Translations under genes and position numbers: made by a program
In this document: positions 7,134 to 13,210 of the stretch, one piece after another
Numbering within the stretch: the stretch's first letter is position 1
Layout: every line of letters begins with the position of its first letter
Notes under the pieces: model-generated
Database searches by the model: none
What the model was told of the DNA's origin: nothing
The model's input: the letters and a program-made list of their open reading frames with translations, nothing else
NCBI GenBank assembly: GCA_031256815.1
Contig: JAIRPU010000159.1
Location: forward strand, 1 to 13,210
DNA length: 13,210 nt
From: Spirochaetaceae bacterium
GTDB taxonomy: Bacteria > Spirochaetota > Spirochaetia > Treponematales > Breznakiellaceae
Direction: 5' to 3'

Positions 7134-8855
7134 ATGGAAAAAATAGAATACAACAATAATATGCCTTGGAAATTTTTAGACGATTACCGTGGCAAAATGT
7201 TTAAAGGGGAATGGCCTACGATGCCCGAAATGTTCCGCATATCCGTTGCGCGTTTTTCAGGCCGGCCGTGTTTTTCGATTTTTGAACCGGATAAAATTAC
7301 ACTTAACTATACCGAAGCGCTGGAAAAAATCGAAGCGCTTTCGCGGTGGCTGCATAAAAACGGGGTTCAAAAAGGGGTGAATGTGGCGTTAACCGGCAAA
7401 AATTCGCCGGAATGGGCCATAGCGTATCTTGGCATTCTTTTTGCCGGCGGCACTGTAGTTCCAATAGATTATCAGCTCAAATTTGAAGAAACCGATTTGC
7501 TGCTTGAAGCTTCGCACGCAAAAATTCTATTTGTTGACGAAGAAAAACATTCGCGTTACATAAACAGCCGGAATTTGGAAAAAGTAATTTCGCTTTGCAA
7601 AAATACTGGAGAGTACATTTACTCGCTGGACGGCAGCCCATTTGAGCTTCCAGAAATAGAGGCCGGCGATACTGCCGCCATACTTTTTACTTCTGGAACA
7701 ATGGGAACTCCAAAAGGGGTTATGCTTACCCACGAAAATCTTGTTTCCGACTGTTATCTTGCGCAAGGTACGCCGTTAAACCTCCATTACAGCGATGTGT
7801 TTTACGCGCTGCTGCCTATTCACCATGCTTATACCATGCTTGCTGTTTTTATTGAATCGATTTCTGTAGGCGCGGAACTGCTTTTTGGCAAAAAAATGGT
7901 AGTAAAAGCTATTTTACATGATTTAAAAGAAGGCAAAGTAACCATGTTTCTGGCGGTGCCCATGCTGTTTAACAAACTTTTAAACGCCATTATGCGCGGC
8001 CTGCGGGAAAAAGGGGTTTTGGTTTATGGAATAATATCTTTTTTAATGGCGGTTTCCGGTTTTATCAAAAAGACATTTAAATCGAATCCAGGTAAAAAGA
8101 TGTTTAAAGCGGTGCTGGATAAAGCTTCGCTTACTACGATTAGGATTTGTATTTCGGGCGGTGGGCCGCTCGCTCCAAGCGTTTTTAGAAAATACAACCA
8201 GCTTGGAATCGATTTTGTGCAGGGTTACGGGCTTACCGAAACTTCGCCCATCATCAATATAAACCCTGTAGAACACTATAAAGAGACCAGCGTAGGAAAG
8301 ACCTGTCCGGGCGTTGACATGAAGATTCTTGACCCGGACGAGCGCGGCGTTGGCGAAGTTGTGCTTAAAGGCCCAATGGTTATGAAGGGTTATTTTGAGA
8401 TGCCGGAAGAAACCGCCGCGGCGTTTACTGACGATGGCTATTTTAAAACCGGCGACCTTGGCTATTTGGACAGCGAAAACTATCTTTACCTGACCGGACG
8501 GGCAAAAAACATGATTGTTACAGAGGGCGGAAAGAATGTGTATCCAGAGGAAATTGAGAATGAATTTCAGCTTTTTGAAGAAATAGACCAGATTATGATT
8601 CGCGGTTTTGTGCAAAATGCGAAAATGAAGACCGAGGGAATAGAAGCGTTAATCTATCCAAGTGAAGATTTTTTCAAAAATGCTGGAATTACCGTAAGAG
8701 AGCAGATAAAAACACGAATAAATTTGATAATTGAAGAAGTAAACAAAAGATTGTTGCCATACCAAAAGATTGAAAAAGCAACCCTCCTGGAGGAGCCGCT
8801 GGAGATGACTACCACGAAAAAGATAAAAAGGATAAAACAGAAGGCCTTAAGCTGA
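7134..8855 (+). CDS. Long-chain fatty acid--CoA ligase-like AMP-binding enzyme
   Basis: Adenylate-forming enzyme that activates a carboxylic acid, probably a long-chain fatty acid, through an acyl-AMP intermediate and passes it to CoA. The 573 aa protein has the ordered motifs of the superfamily: phosphate loop LFTSGTMGTPKGVMLTH (184-200), YGLTETSP (365-372), FKTGDLGYLD (437-446), hinge LTGRAKNMIVTEGGKNVYPEEIE (453-475), and a C-terminal TTTKKIKR (559-566) containing the candidate catalytic lysine. The segment of about 280-330, with a hydrophobic GIISFLMAVSGF stretch before the ISGGGPL motif, is typical of long-chain ligases and may touch the membrane. No other lipid gene is adjacent. The start has a good ribosome-binding site and a hairpin terminator follows the stop. 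Exact chain length, or acyl-ACP rather than CoA use, cannot be decided. Confidence 0.9.
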   Translation: MEKIEYNNNMPWKFLDDYRGKMFKGEWPTMPEMFRISVARFSGRPCFSIFEPDKITLNYTEALEKIEALSRWLHKNGVQKGVNVALTGKNSPEWAIAYLGILFAGGTVVPIDYQLKFEETDLLLEASHAKILFVDEEKHSRYINSRNLEKVISLCKNTGEYIYSLDGSPFELPEIEAGDTAAILFTSGTMGTPKGVMLTHENLVSDCYLAQGTPLNLHYSDVFYALLPIHHAYTMLAVFIESISVGAELLFGKKMVVKAILHDLKEGKVTMFLAVPMLFNKLLNAIMRGLREKGVLVYGIISFLMAVSGFIKKTFKSNPGKKMFKAVLDKASLTTIRICISGGGPLAPSVFRKYNQLGIDFVQGYGLTETSPIININPVEHYKETSVGKTCPGVDMKILDPDERGVGEVVLKGPMVMKGYFEMPEETAAAFTDDGYFKTGDLGYLDSENYLYLTGRAKNMIVTEGGKNVYPEEIENEFQLFEEIDQIMIRGFVQNAKMKTEGIEALIYPSEDFFKNAGITVREQIKTRINLIIEEVNKRLLPYQKIEKATLLEEPLEMTTTKKIKRIKQKALS

Positions 8856-8856
8856 G

Positions 8857-8897
8857 GTAATATATAACAAAAGTCATATATTACAAAGTTTTTTTTT
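8857..8897 (+). terminator. Rho-independent-like terminator after the acyl-CoA ligase gene
   Basis: GTAATATAT (8857-8865) pairs perfectly with ATATATTAC (8876-8884) around a 10-base loop. Four bases later there is a run of nine T (8889-8897). It starts one base after the stop codon. The stem is almost all A-T, so it may be inefficient, but stem position and T-tract fit a terminator. Confidence 0.6.
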
Positions 8898-8930
8898 GCA
8901 CTTTCGGCGTAAACATAATAAACTGTGAAT

Positions 8931-10496
8931 ATGTTTATTATGTCATTTGTGCCTTATGGCTGTGAGGGCGTTCTTGTCCGCATAGAAGTGGATATACGCC
9001 GCGGGATTCCTGGTTTTGATATAAGCGGGCTTGCTGCTGCCGCTGTGCGTGAAGCAAAAGACCGCGTCAAGGCCGCGTTTCTTAATTCGGGTTATAACTT
9101 TCCTTCGGACCGCATATTGATAAATCTTGCGCCGGCGGGAGTTAAAAAGGACAGTGCCGCGCTTGATTTGCCAATAGCGCTGGCTGTAGCCAGCGCCGCA
9201 GGAATAGTGCCAAAGTCTGGCACAACGCTTGTTCTGGGAGAGTTGGAACTTTCCGGAAAGCTGCGTCCTGTGCGCGGCGTACTTGCCGCAGTCGCATCCG
9301 CCATGAAGTCGGGAATAAATCAATTTGTTTTACCGGCGCAAAATCGTATGGAAGCGGAAATTCTTGTAAAACCGGAGTGTATTGCCGGCGTTTCAACCTT
9401 AAAAGAGGCTATTGAAGCGCTTGAATACAATGAAGTGCATGGCGTGTTTCCAGGGGAACAAAGCCTGTGTTCAAAACAGTCCCAGATTGCAAACGAAACC
9501 GGTTCTGGCGATTTTGCCGATGTTTATGGTCAGGAAAGATACAAACGCGCGCTGGAAATAGCCGCGGCAGGCGGACACAACCTGCTTGTATTTGGCCCGC
9601 CTGGTTCCGGAAAAACAATGCTTGCGCGCAGGCTGCCTTCAATAATGGCGCCGCTTGATATGCTGGAGTCTGTAGAAGTTACAAAACTGCACAGTCTTGC
9701 GTTGGGAGATGCCGCAACCAAATTAATTTTAAGCCCGCCATTTCGTTCGCCGCACCATTCGGCAAGCGCCGAAGGCATTTTAGGCGGCGGAAAAACGGTA
9801 AGGCCTGGCGAAATAAGCCTTGCCCATTTGGGCGTTTTGTTTTTGGACGAAGCGCCGGAATTCAAAATGAATGTGCTTCAGGCGCTGCGCGAGCCTCTTG
9901 AAGACCGAATTATAACAATTTCCCGCGCGGAATCTTCTTTAAGACTGCCTGCGGATTTTCAATTGGTTATAGCGGCCAATCCGTGCCCATGCGGAAAATT
10001 AGGCGCGTTAAGACCCATTGGAAGAGGCGTTATGGGAAGCGGTTGTGTTTGTTCCGGCGAAGAGGTAAACCGTTACTGGCGGAAGCTGGGCGGAGCGCTG
10101 CTCGACCGTGTTGAACTGCGCGTTCCCGTCCGGACGCCTGTAATAATTTCCAGAACAAAAAGCTCCGGAGAACCAAGCGCGGTTATAGCACAGCGTGTAA
10201 AAAAGGCAGTAGAAATTCAACGTGCCCGTTACTGTAAAACCGATATTCGCCGCAATGTAAATCTTGAAGGTGAATATCTTGAACGGTACTGCGAATTAGA
10301 TTCTGAAGCCAGCAACGCACTGCAAACCGCCGTAGAAAAACTCGGATTATCTGGCCGCGCCTGTCATGCCGTTCTTCGCGTAGCGCGGACAATAGCCGAC
10401 CTTGAAGGCAGGGAACATCTGGACGCAAACCATTTGCTGGAAGCGGTACAGCACCGCAGGCTTGGAGACGACCCTTACGACGTGCTTTCTGTATAA
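8931..10496 (+). CDS. comM: YifB/ComM family Mg-chelatase-like AAA+ ATPase
   Basis: AAA+ ATPase related to ComM, a helicase that promotes branch migration during natural transformation; the family is also annotated as YifB or Mg chelatase-like. Numbering from the ATG at 8931 (521 aa, normal for the family): residues about 1-175 are the Lon-protease-like N-domain, with EVDIRRGIPGFDISGL (19-34) and DSAALDLPIALAV (74-86). The ATPase domain has Walker A GPPGSGKT (222-229), FRSPHHSASAEG (271-282), Walker B VLFLDEAPEF (302-311) and the cysteine-bearing ANPCPCG (349-355), followed by CVC (372-374). The C-terminal helical domain ends near LGDDPYDV. An in-frame GTG at 8925 and an ATG at 8940 are other possible starts; none has a Shine-Dalgarno sequence. 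TTGCAC (8896-8901) and TAAACT (8919-8924), 17 bases apart, are a weak promoter candidate with almost no leader. Other competence genes are not in view. Confidence 0.94.
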   Translation: MFIMSFVPYGCEGVLVRIEVDIRRGIPGFDISGLAAAAVREAKDRVKAAFLNSGYNFPSDRILINLAPAGVKKDSAALDLPIALAVASAAGIVPKSGTTLVLGELELSGKLRPVRGVLAAVASAMKSGINQFVLPAQNRMEAEILVKPECIAGVSTLKEAIEALEYNEVHGVFPGEQSLCSKQSQIANETGSGDFADVYGQERYKRALEIAAAGGHNLLVFGPPGSGKTMLARRLPSIMAPLDMLESVEVTKLHSLALGDAATKLILSPPFRSPHHSASAEGILGGGKTVRPGEISLAHLGVLFLDEAPEFKMNVLQALREPLEDRIITISRAESSLRLPADFQLVIAANPCPCGKLGALRPIGRGVMGSGCVCSGEEVNRYWRKLGGALLDRVELRVPVRTPVIISRTKSSGEPSAVIAQRVKKAVEIQRARYCKTDIRRNVNLEGEYLERYCELDSEASNALQTAVEKLGLSGRACHAVLRVARTIADLEGREHLDANHLLEAVQHRRLGDDPYDVLSV

Positions 10497-10539
10497 AGGC
10501 GCTTTCGTATAGGGCCGTCTTGAGATTTATAAAAGCTCG

Positions 10540-11127
10540 TTAGCCGTAAATATGTTCGAGCGAATGTAAATATTCCATTGCCTCTTTTTGGCATTTGCCG
10601 CAGCTGGTTCCAATTTTTGTGGCGCTTTGAAGCTGCTCCCAATTTCGTGTGCCGCTTTTATACGCCGCTTCAATGTCTTTGTCGGTTATGCCCAAACAAT
10701 GGCAAATCTCTACCGCGTCAACTTTTAGCATACCGGCGCGGCCGGTTTTGGCCAAATAGTCGTCTATTGCGGCGCGAAGCGCTTTGTCGCCCAGGACAGA
10801 ACAGTGAATTTTATGCTCGGGCAAACCGCCAAGCTCTTTTACAATGTCTTCAGGCTTTATGTTATAAGCGCTGCGTATATCCATTCCTTTAATTACGCCG
10901 GAAAGAATACTTGTAGATGCTATTGCGCTTGCACAGCCGTAAGTCTTCCAGCGGCAATCGGTTATTACATCATCTTTTATTCTAAGCAGCATAAGCATTT
11001 GGTCTCCGCATTTGATGTTTCCGGTTTGCCCGCGTCCGTCGCATGGCCAGGCCGACTCATCTTCCATAAGAACATTTTGCGGTTCCGTAAAATGTTTTTT
11101 TACAATATCTGTATAAATCCAATCCAT
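10540..11127 (-). CDS. nifU: NifU-like Fe-S cluster scaffold: IscU domain plus BFD-like [2Fe-2S] domain
   Basis: Scaffold on which Fe-S clusters are built using sulfur from the cysteine desulfurase encoded just upstream. Residues 1-125 are an IscU-type domain: Cys40 with Asp42 (KCGD), Cys65 (YGCAS) and Cys109 (KIHCSVLG) are the three cluster ligands. Residues about 135-190 contain Cys142, Cys144, Cys176 and Cys179, the C-x-C-x31-C-xx-C spacing of the BFD-like permanent [2Fe-2S] domain found in the middle of NifU. The usual third, Nfu-type domain with CxxC is absent: the 195 aa protein ends soon after the second domain. The motif before the third ligand is LPEHK rather than LPPxK, which may affect chaperone use. 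The gene starts four bases after the nifS stop and has a weak GGGAAG ribosome-binding sequence. No nitrogenase gene is near, so a general Fe-S role is as likely as nitrogen fixation. Confidence 0.92.
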   Translation of the reverse strand: MDWIYTDIVKKHFTEPQNVLMEDESAWPCDGRGQTGNIKCGDQMLMLLRIKDDVITDCRWKTYGCASAIASTSILSGVIKGMDIRSAYNIKPEDIVKELGGLPEHKIHCSVLGDKALRAAIDDYLAKTGRAGMLKVDAVEICHCLGITDKDIEAAYKSGTRNWEQLQSATKIGTSCGKCQKEAMEYLHSLEHIYG

Positions 11128-11131
11128 AAAA

Positions 11132-12298
11132 TTACTTCCCTGTAACCGAACTCATTGCACGTAACCTGGCAATGATTGGCGGCAATTTTTCCAATACATA
11201 ATCAATATCCAGCTCTGTAGTGCCAAGCCCCATACTAAACCTTATGGAGCTATGCGCTAATTCAGGCCCAACTCCAATTGCCATAAGCACATGAGATGGG
11301 TCAAGGCTTCCGGACGCACACGCCGAGCCTGTGGAAACCGCTATTCCCTCCAGGTCGAGCGAAAGCAATATAGCTTCGCCTTCCGCTCCGGGGAAAGATA
11401 CATTCAATGTGTTAGGAAGCACATCTTTAGTGTGCCCGTTTATTTTAATATTGGGAATTTTAGAGGTAATGCCATCGCAAAGCCGCTGCCTTAACGCTCT
11501 AAGCTTTGTTTGATATTCTTCAAGGCCTTTTAGCGCAAGCTCTGCCGCTTTACCAAAACCAAGTATTCCCAAATTGTTATAAGTGCCGGCGCGAATACCA
11601 TCTTCCTGATGTCCGCCGTGAATAAGCGGCAGTAATGGCGCTTTGTTTTTGTGGTAAAGCGCTCCTACACCCTTTGGGCCATAGATTTTGTGGCACGAAA
11701 GTGTAAGATAGTCAACACCCAGTTTGTTTACATCCACCTGAATCTTTCCTGCCGCTTGCACCGCATCGCTATGAACCAATGCGCCGGCATTTTTTGCAAG
11801 TTTTGAGATTTCCGCGATATCTTCAATAACGCCAAGTTCGTTATTTGCCATCATTACAGAAACCAAAAGCACACGTTCGGAAAGCGCCGCCTTAAAAGCG
11901 TCCATGTCGAGTTTGCCGTTGGAGTCAACGCCAATAAAGTGGACTTTATAACCCAGTGATTTAAGATGTGCCGCTGAATTTAAAACGCAAGGATGTTCTA
12001 TTGTTGTAGTGATAAATTCATTTCTGCCGTCCTTTGCGGCAAGTTCCCGCATTGACGCAAAAACCGTATTGTTGGATTCGGAACCGCCGGATGTCCACAC
12101 GATATTGTTGGCATTGGCGCCTATAAGCGCCGCGACATTATGTCTTGCTTCCTCTATCCTGACACGCGCATTACGCCCGTCTTCATGCATACTTGACGCA
12201 TTCCCGTAAATTTCCAAATCTGCTATCATTTGCGACTTTACCTCGTTGCTAAGAGGCGTAGTCGCATTGTAATCTAAATATACCCTTCTGTTTGCCAT
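11132..12298 (-). CDS. nifS: Cysteine desulfurase, NifS/IscS family
   Basis: PLP enzyme that takes sulfur from cysteine and carries it as a persulfide to the NifU scaffold. The 388 aa protein has YLDYNATTP (7-15) at the N-terminus, the cofactor-stacking His102 in EHPCVL, Asp178 in HSDAVQ, and the PLP-binding Lys204 in SCHKIYGPKG. HGGHQEDGIRAGTYN (227-241) is the family's substrate-site signature. The catalytic cysteine Cys327 sits in STGSACASGS on a loop of the length usual for NifS/IscS (group I) rather than SufS. The ATG at 12296-12298 has GGAG about eight bases upstream. It is the first gene of a nifS-nifU operon driven by a near-consensus promoter. Nothing is missing; assignment to NifS rather than IscS rests on the NifU partner. 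Confidence 0.96.
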   Translation of the reverse strand: MANRRVYLDYNATTPLSNEVKSQMIADLEIYGNASSMHEDGRNARVRIEEARHNVAALIGANANNIVWTSGGSESNNTVFASMRELAAKDGRNEFITTTIEHPCVLNSAAHLKSLGYKVHFIGVDSNGKLDMDAFKAALSERVLLVSVMMANNELGVIEDIAEISKLAKNAGALVHSDAVQAAGKIQVDVNKLGVDYLTLSCHKIYGPKGVGALYHKNKAPLLPLIHGGHQEDGIRAGTYNNLGILGFGKAAELALKGLEEYQTKLRALRQRLCDGITSKIPNIKINGHTKDVLPNTLNVSFPGAEGEAILLSLDLEGIAVSTGSACASGSLDPSHVLMAIGVGPELAHSSIRFSMGLGTTELDIDYVLEKLPPIIARLRAMSSVTGK

Positions 12299-12324
12299 AG
12301 AAAACTCCAGCCGTTAAAAGCAGC

Positions 12325-12346
12325 GTGTTAATTCCTAGTAAAACAC
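12325..12346. promoter_or_regulatory. Possible operator at the nifS transcription start
   Basis: GTGTT (12325-12329) and AACAC (12342-12346) form an inverted repeat with a 12-base centre containing CCTAG. It overlaps the end of the -10 box and the expected start point, where a repressor would act. Fe-S genes are often controlled by Rrf2/IscR-type regulators, but the sequence does not match an operator I can name. Confidence 0.25.
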
Positions 12347-12373
12347 TATACTATAACGGAATTAATTTGTCAA
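12345..12373 (-). promoter_or_regulatory. Strong sigma-70-type promoter for nifS-nifU
   Basis: On the minus strand a perfect TTGACA (12373-12368) is followed after exactly 17 bases by TATAGT (12350-12345), five of six to consensus. The sequence TATAG is repeated directly upstream, so a second, shifted -10 is possible. Transcription would begin near 12338, about 40 bases before the nifS ATG. This is the best promoter in the window. Confidence 0.65.
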
Positions 12374-12515
12374 TGTATCTGATTTTGAATTTTGGCTTTG
12401 TTTGTCAAAGATTAGTGTTGGTAGTTTCAAGTGTTCCGTTGTACCACGTTTGTTAATCGGCTCTTGACCAAACATTAGCGCCCGGCAAGCGTCCAATAAA
12501 TAGTGAACAAGCGTC

Positions 12516-12542
12516 TTGTCTGGAATGTAAAAGCGGTATAAA
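12516..12542 (+). promoter_or_regulatory. Candidate promoter for the glycosylase gene
   Basis: TTGTCT (12516-12521) and TATAAA (12537-12542) are spaced by 15 bases, shorter than ideal. The start point would be near 12549, only a few bases before the ATG at 12555, and there is no Shine-Dalgarno sequence. Confidence 0.3.
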
Positions 12543-12554
12543 AATAAAGCGCTT

Positions 12555-13103
12555 ATGCTGACCTGTCCTGTTTGTAAAACGCTTTTGCCGGAAGGCATTT
12601 GTTTTTGCGCCAGATGTAAATGTGAATTTGTTAAACATACCTTTGCGCCGGTCTTTGCAAACGATTCAAGAATTTTAATTTTAGGAACCATTCCTTCGCC
12701 AAAATCACGCGAAGTTTGTTTTTATTATGGCCATAACGGGAACCGTTTTTGGAAAATTATGTCTGTATTATACAACTCGGCTGTCGAAACTATCGCAGAT
12801 AAAACAAAACTAATACTTGATAACAGGCTTGCATTGTGGGACGTACTCGCTTCGTGCTGGATAAAAGGGGCAAAAGATGATTCAATCATCCAGCCGGAGC
12901 CAAACGATTTTTCGCACATGTTTGCCCTTTCAAAAATAGAACGGGTACTCTGCACGGGAACAAAGGCGTTCTGCCTCTATCAAAAGTATTGCAAAGACAA
13001 AACCGGAATTAAAGCCGAAAAATTGCCCTCAACAAGCCCCCGTAACGCAAGATTTTCGCAGGCCGCTTTGTTAAATGCATATCGCGCCGCTTTAAATCTT
13101 TAA
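12555..13103 (+). CDS. DNA-deoxyinosine glycosylase (UDG superfamily) with N-terminal zinc-ribbon-like segment
   Basis: Base-excision repair enzyme expected to remove hypoxanthine (deaminated adenine), and perhaps uracil, from DNA. Residues about 28-182 match the hypoxanthine-DNA glycosylase family: ILILGTIPSPKS (40-51), FYYGHNGNRFW (56-66) with Asn63 as the likely catalytic residue, ALWDVLASCWIKGAKDDSI (93-111), and the second active-site motif LPSTSPRNA (157-165). The first 27 residues are extra for the family. They contain CPVC (4-7) and CARC (18-21) with additional Cys16 and Cys23, the pattern of a small zinc ribbon (CxxC-x10-CxxC). No start codon lies between residue 11 and the glycosylase core, so the cysteine segment is part of the protein unless a rare start is used. 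The gene is divergent from nifS and has no Shine-Dalgarno sequence. Family call is good; zinc binding is inference. Confidence 0.85.
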   Translation: MLTCPVCKTLLPEGICFCARCKCEFVKHTFAPVFANDSRILILGTIPSPKSREVCFYYGHNGNRFWKIMSVLYNSAVETIADKTKLILDNRLALWDVLASCWIKGAKDDSIIQPEPNDFSHMFALSKIERVLCTGTKAFCLYQKYCKDKTGIKAEKLPSTSPRNARFSQAALLNAYRAALNL

Positions 13104-13210
13104 GCGTTCTAATACGCCGTTTTGCGGCGCGGGCGATGTGGCCGCGGGCAGGAGGTGTGGCCGCGGGCTGCGCAACGCCAAGCCCCCCGGGAGCCCGCAA
13201 ACCCCCCCCC
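13104..13210. repeat. Second G+C-rich repetitive stretch ending in poly-C
   Basis: Downstream of the glycosylase stop, 62 of the 80 bases at 13121-13200 are G or C by my count. TGTGGCCGCGGGC occurs at 13137-13149 and 13156-13168, a 19-base period, separated by AGGAGG. CGCCG and CGGCG around 13115-13129 could form a 5-base-pair hairpin, but no T-tract follows, so it is not a standard terminator. The window ends in nine C (13202-13210). The AGGAGGTG core recalls the AGGGAGGTG units at 1921-1950, so both stretches may belong to one family of intergenic repeats. No gene is visible here. Confidence 0.6.

Noticed and set aside
8043..8615. 190-codon minus-strand frame opposite the acyl-CoA ligase
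   Set aside because: It is a shadow of the ligase gene; its product has no recognisable domain while the plus strand carries all the ligase motifs.
10497..10539. Terminator between convergent comM and nifU
   Set aside because: I find no convincing stem with a T-tract in these 43 bases; termination here may depend on Rho.
12362..12691. 109-codon minus-strand frame as a real gene
   Set aside because: It overlaps the start of the well-supported glycosylase gene and the nifS promoter, and matches no family I know; kept only as a low-interest finding.
1..13210. CRISPR array, tRNA, rRNA or insertion sequence
   Set aside because: No regularly spaced repeat-spacer pattern, no cloverleaf-like sequence in the gaps, and no transposase or terminal inverted repeats seen; the repeats found are short and local.

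Overview
The window reads like a piece of a gut-type spirochaete chromosome, most probably a Treponema relative. This rests on recalled resemblance rather than a search: a Rho factor with a long disordered N-terminus, an Era GTPase with a GRPSAGKST P-loop, a Treponema-like YifB/ComM and a two-domain NifU beside NifS. Coding DNA is of middling G+C and tightly packed. Ten protein genes are supported. I see no rRNA, tRNA, CRISPR array, insertion sequence or phage gene.

Layout from left to right. Two minus-strand genes come first: a DauA-like SulP transporter with a STAS domain, and a TolC-like outer-membrane efflux protein. They are separated by about 270 bases that hold a very G+C-rich repetitive island. 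Divergent from the TolC gene is a tight plus-strand pair, a class I glutamine amidotransferase (pabA/trpG type) and era, one base apart. Era converges on rho (minus strand). Rho is divergent from a long-chain acyl-CoA ligase, and the gap between them holds a good sigma-70-type promoter for rho and a 25-base direct repeat. A hairpin with a T-tract follows the ligase, then comM/yifB (plus). ComM converges on the nifS-nifU operon (minus), which has a near-consensus promoter and a possible operator. The last gene, on the plus strand, is a DNA-deoxyinosine glycosylase of the uracil-DNA glycosylase superfamily carrying an N-terminal zinc-ribbon-like segment. The window ends in a second G+C-rich repetitive stretch and a poly-C run.

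Most genes are housekeeping: ribosome maturation (era), transcription termination (rho), Fe-S assembly (nifS, nifU), lipid activation, folate or tryptophan precursor synthesis, DNA-uptake-related helicase (comM) and base-excision repair. They do not form one pathway. The only clear functional unit is nifS-nifU. The most unusual points are the zinc-ribbon/glycosylase fusion, the disordered Rho extension, the G+C-rich intergenic islands, the repeats between rho and the ligase gene, and the fact that about half the genes lack a visible Shine-Dalgarno sequence.
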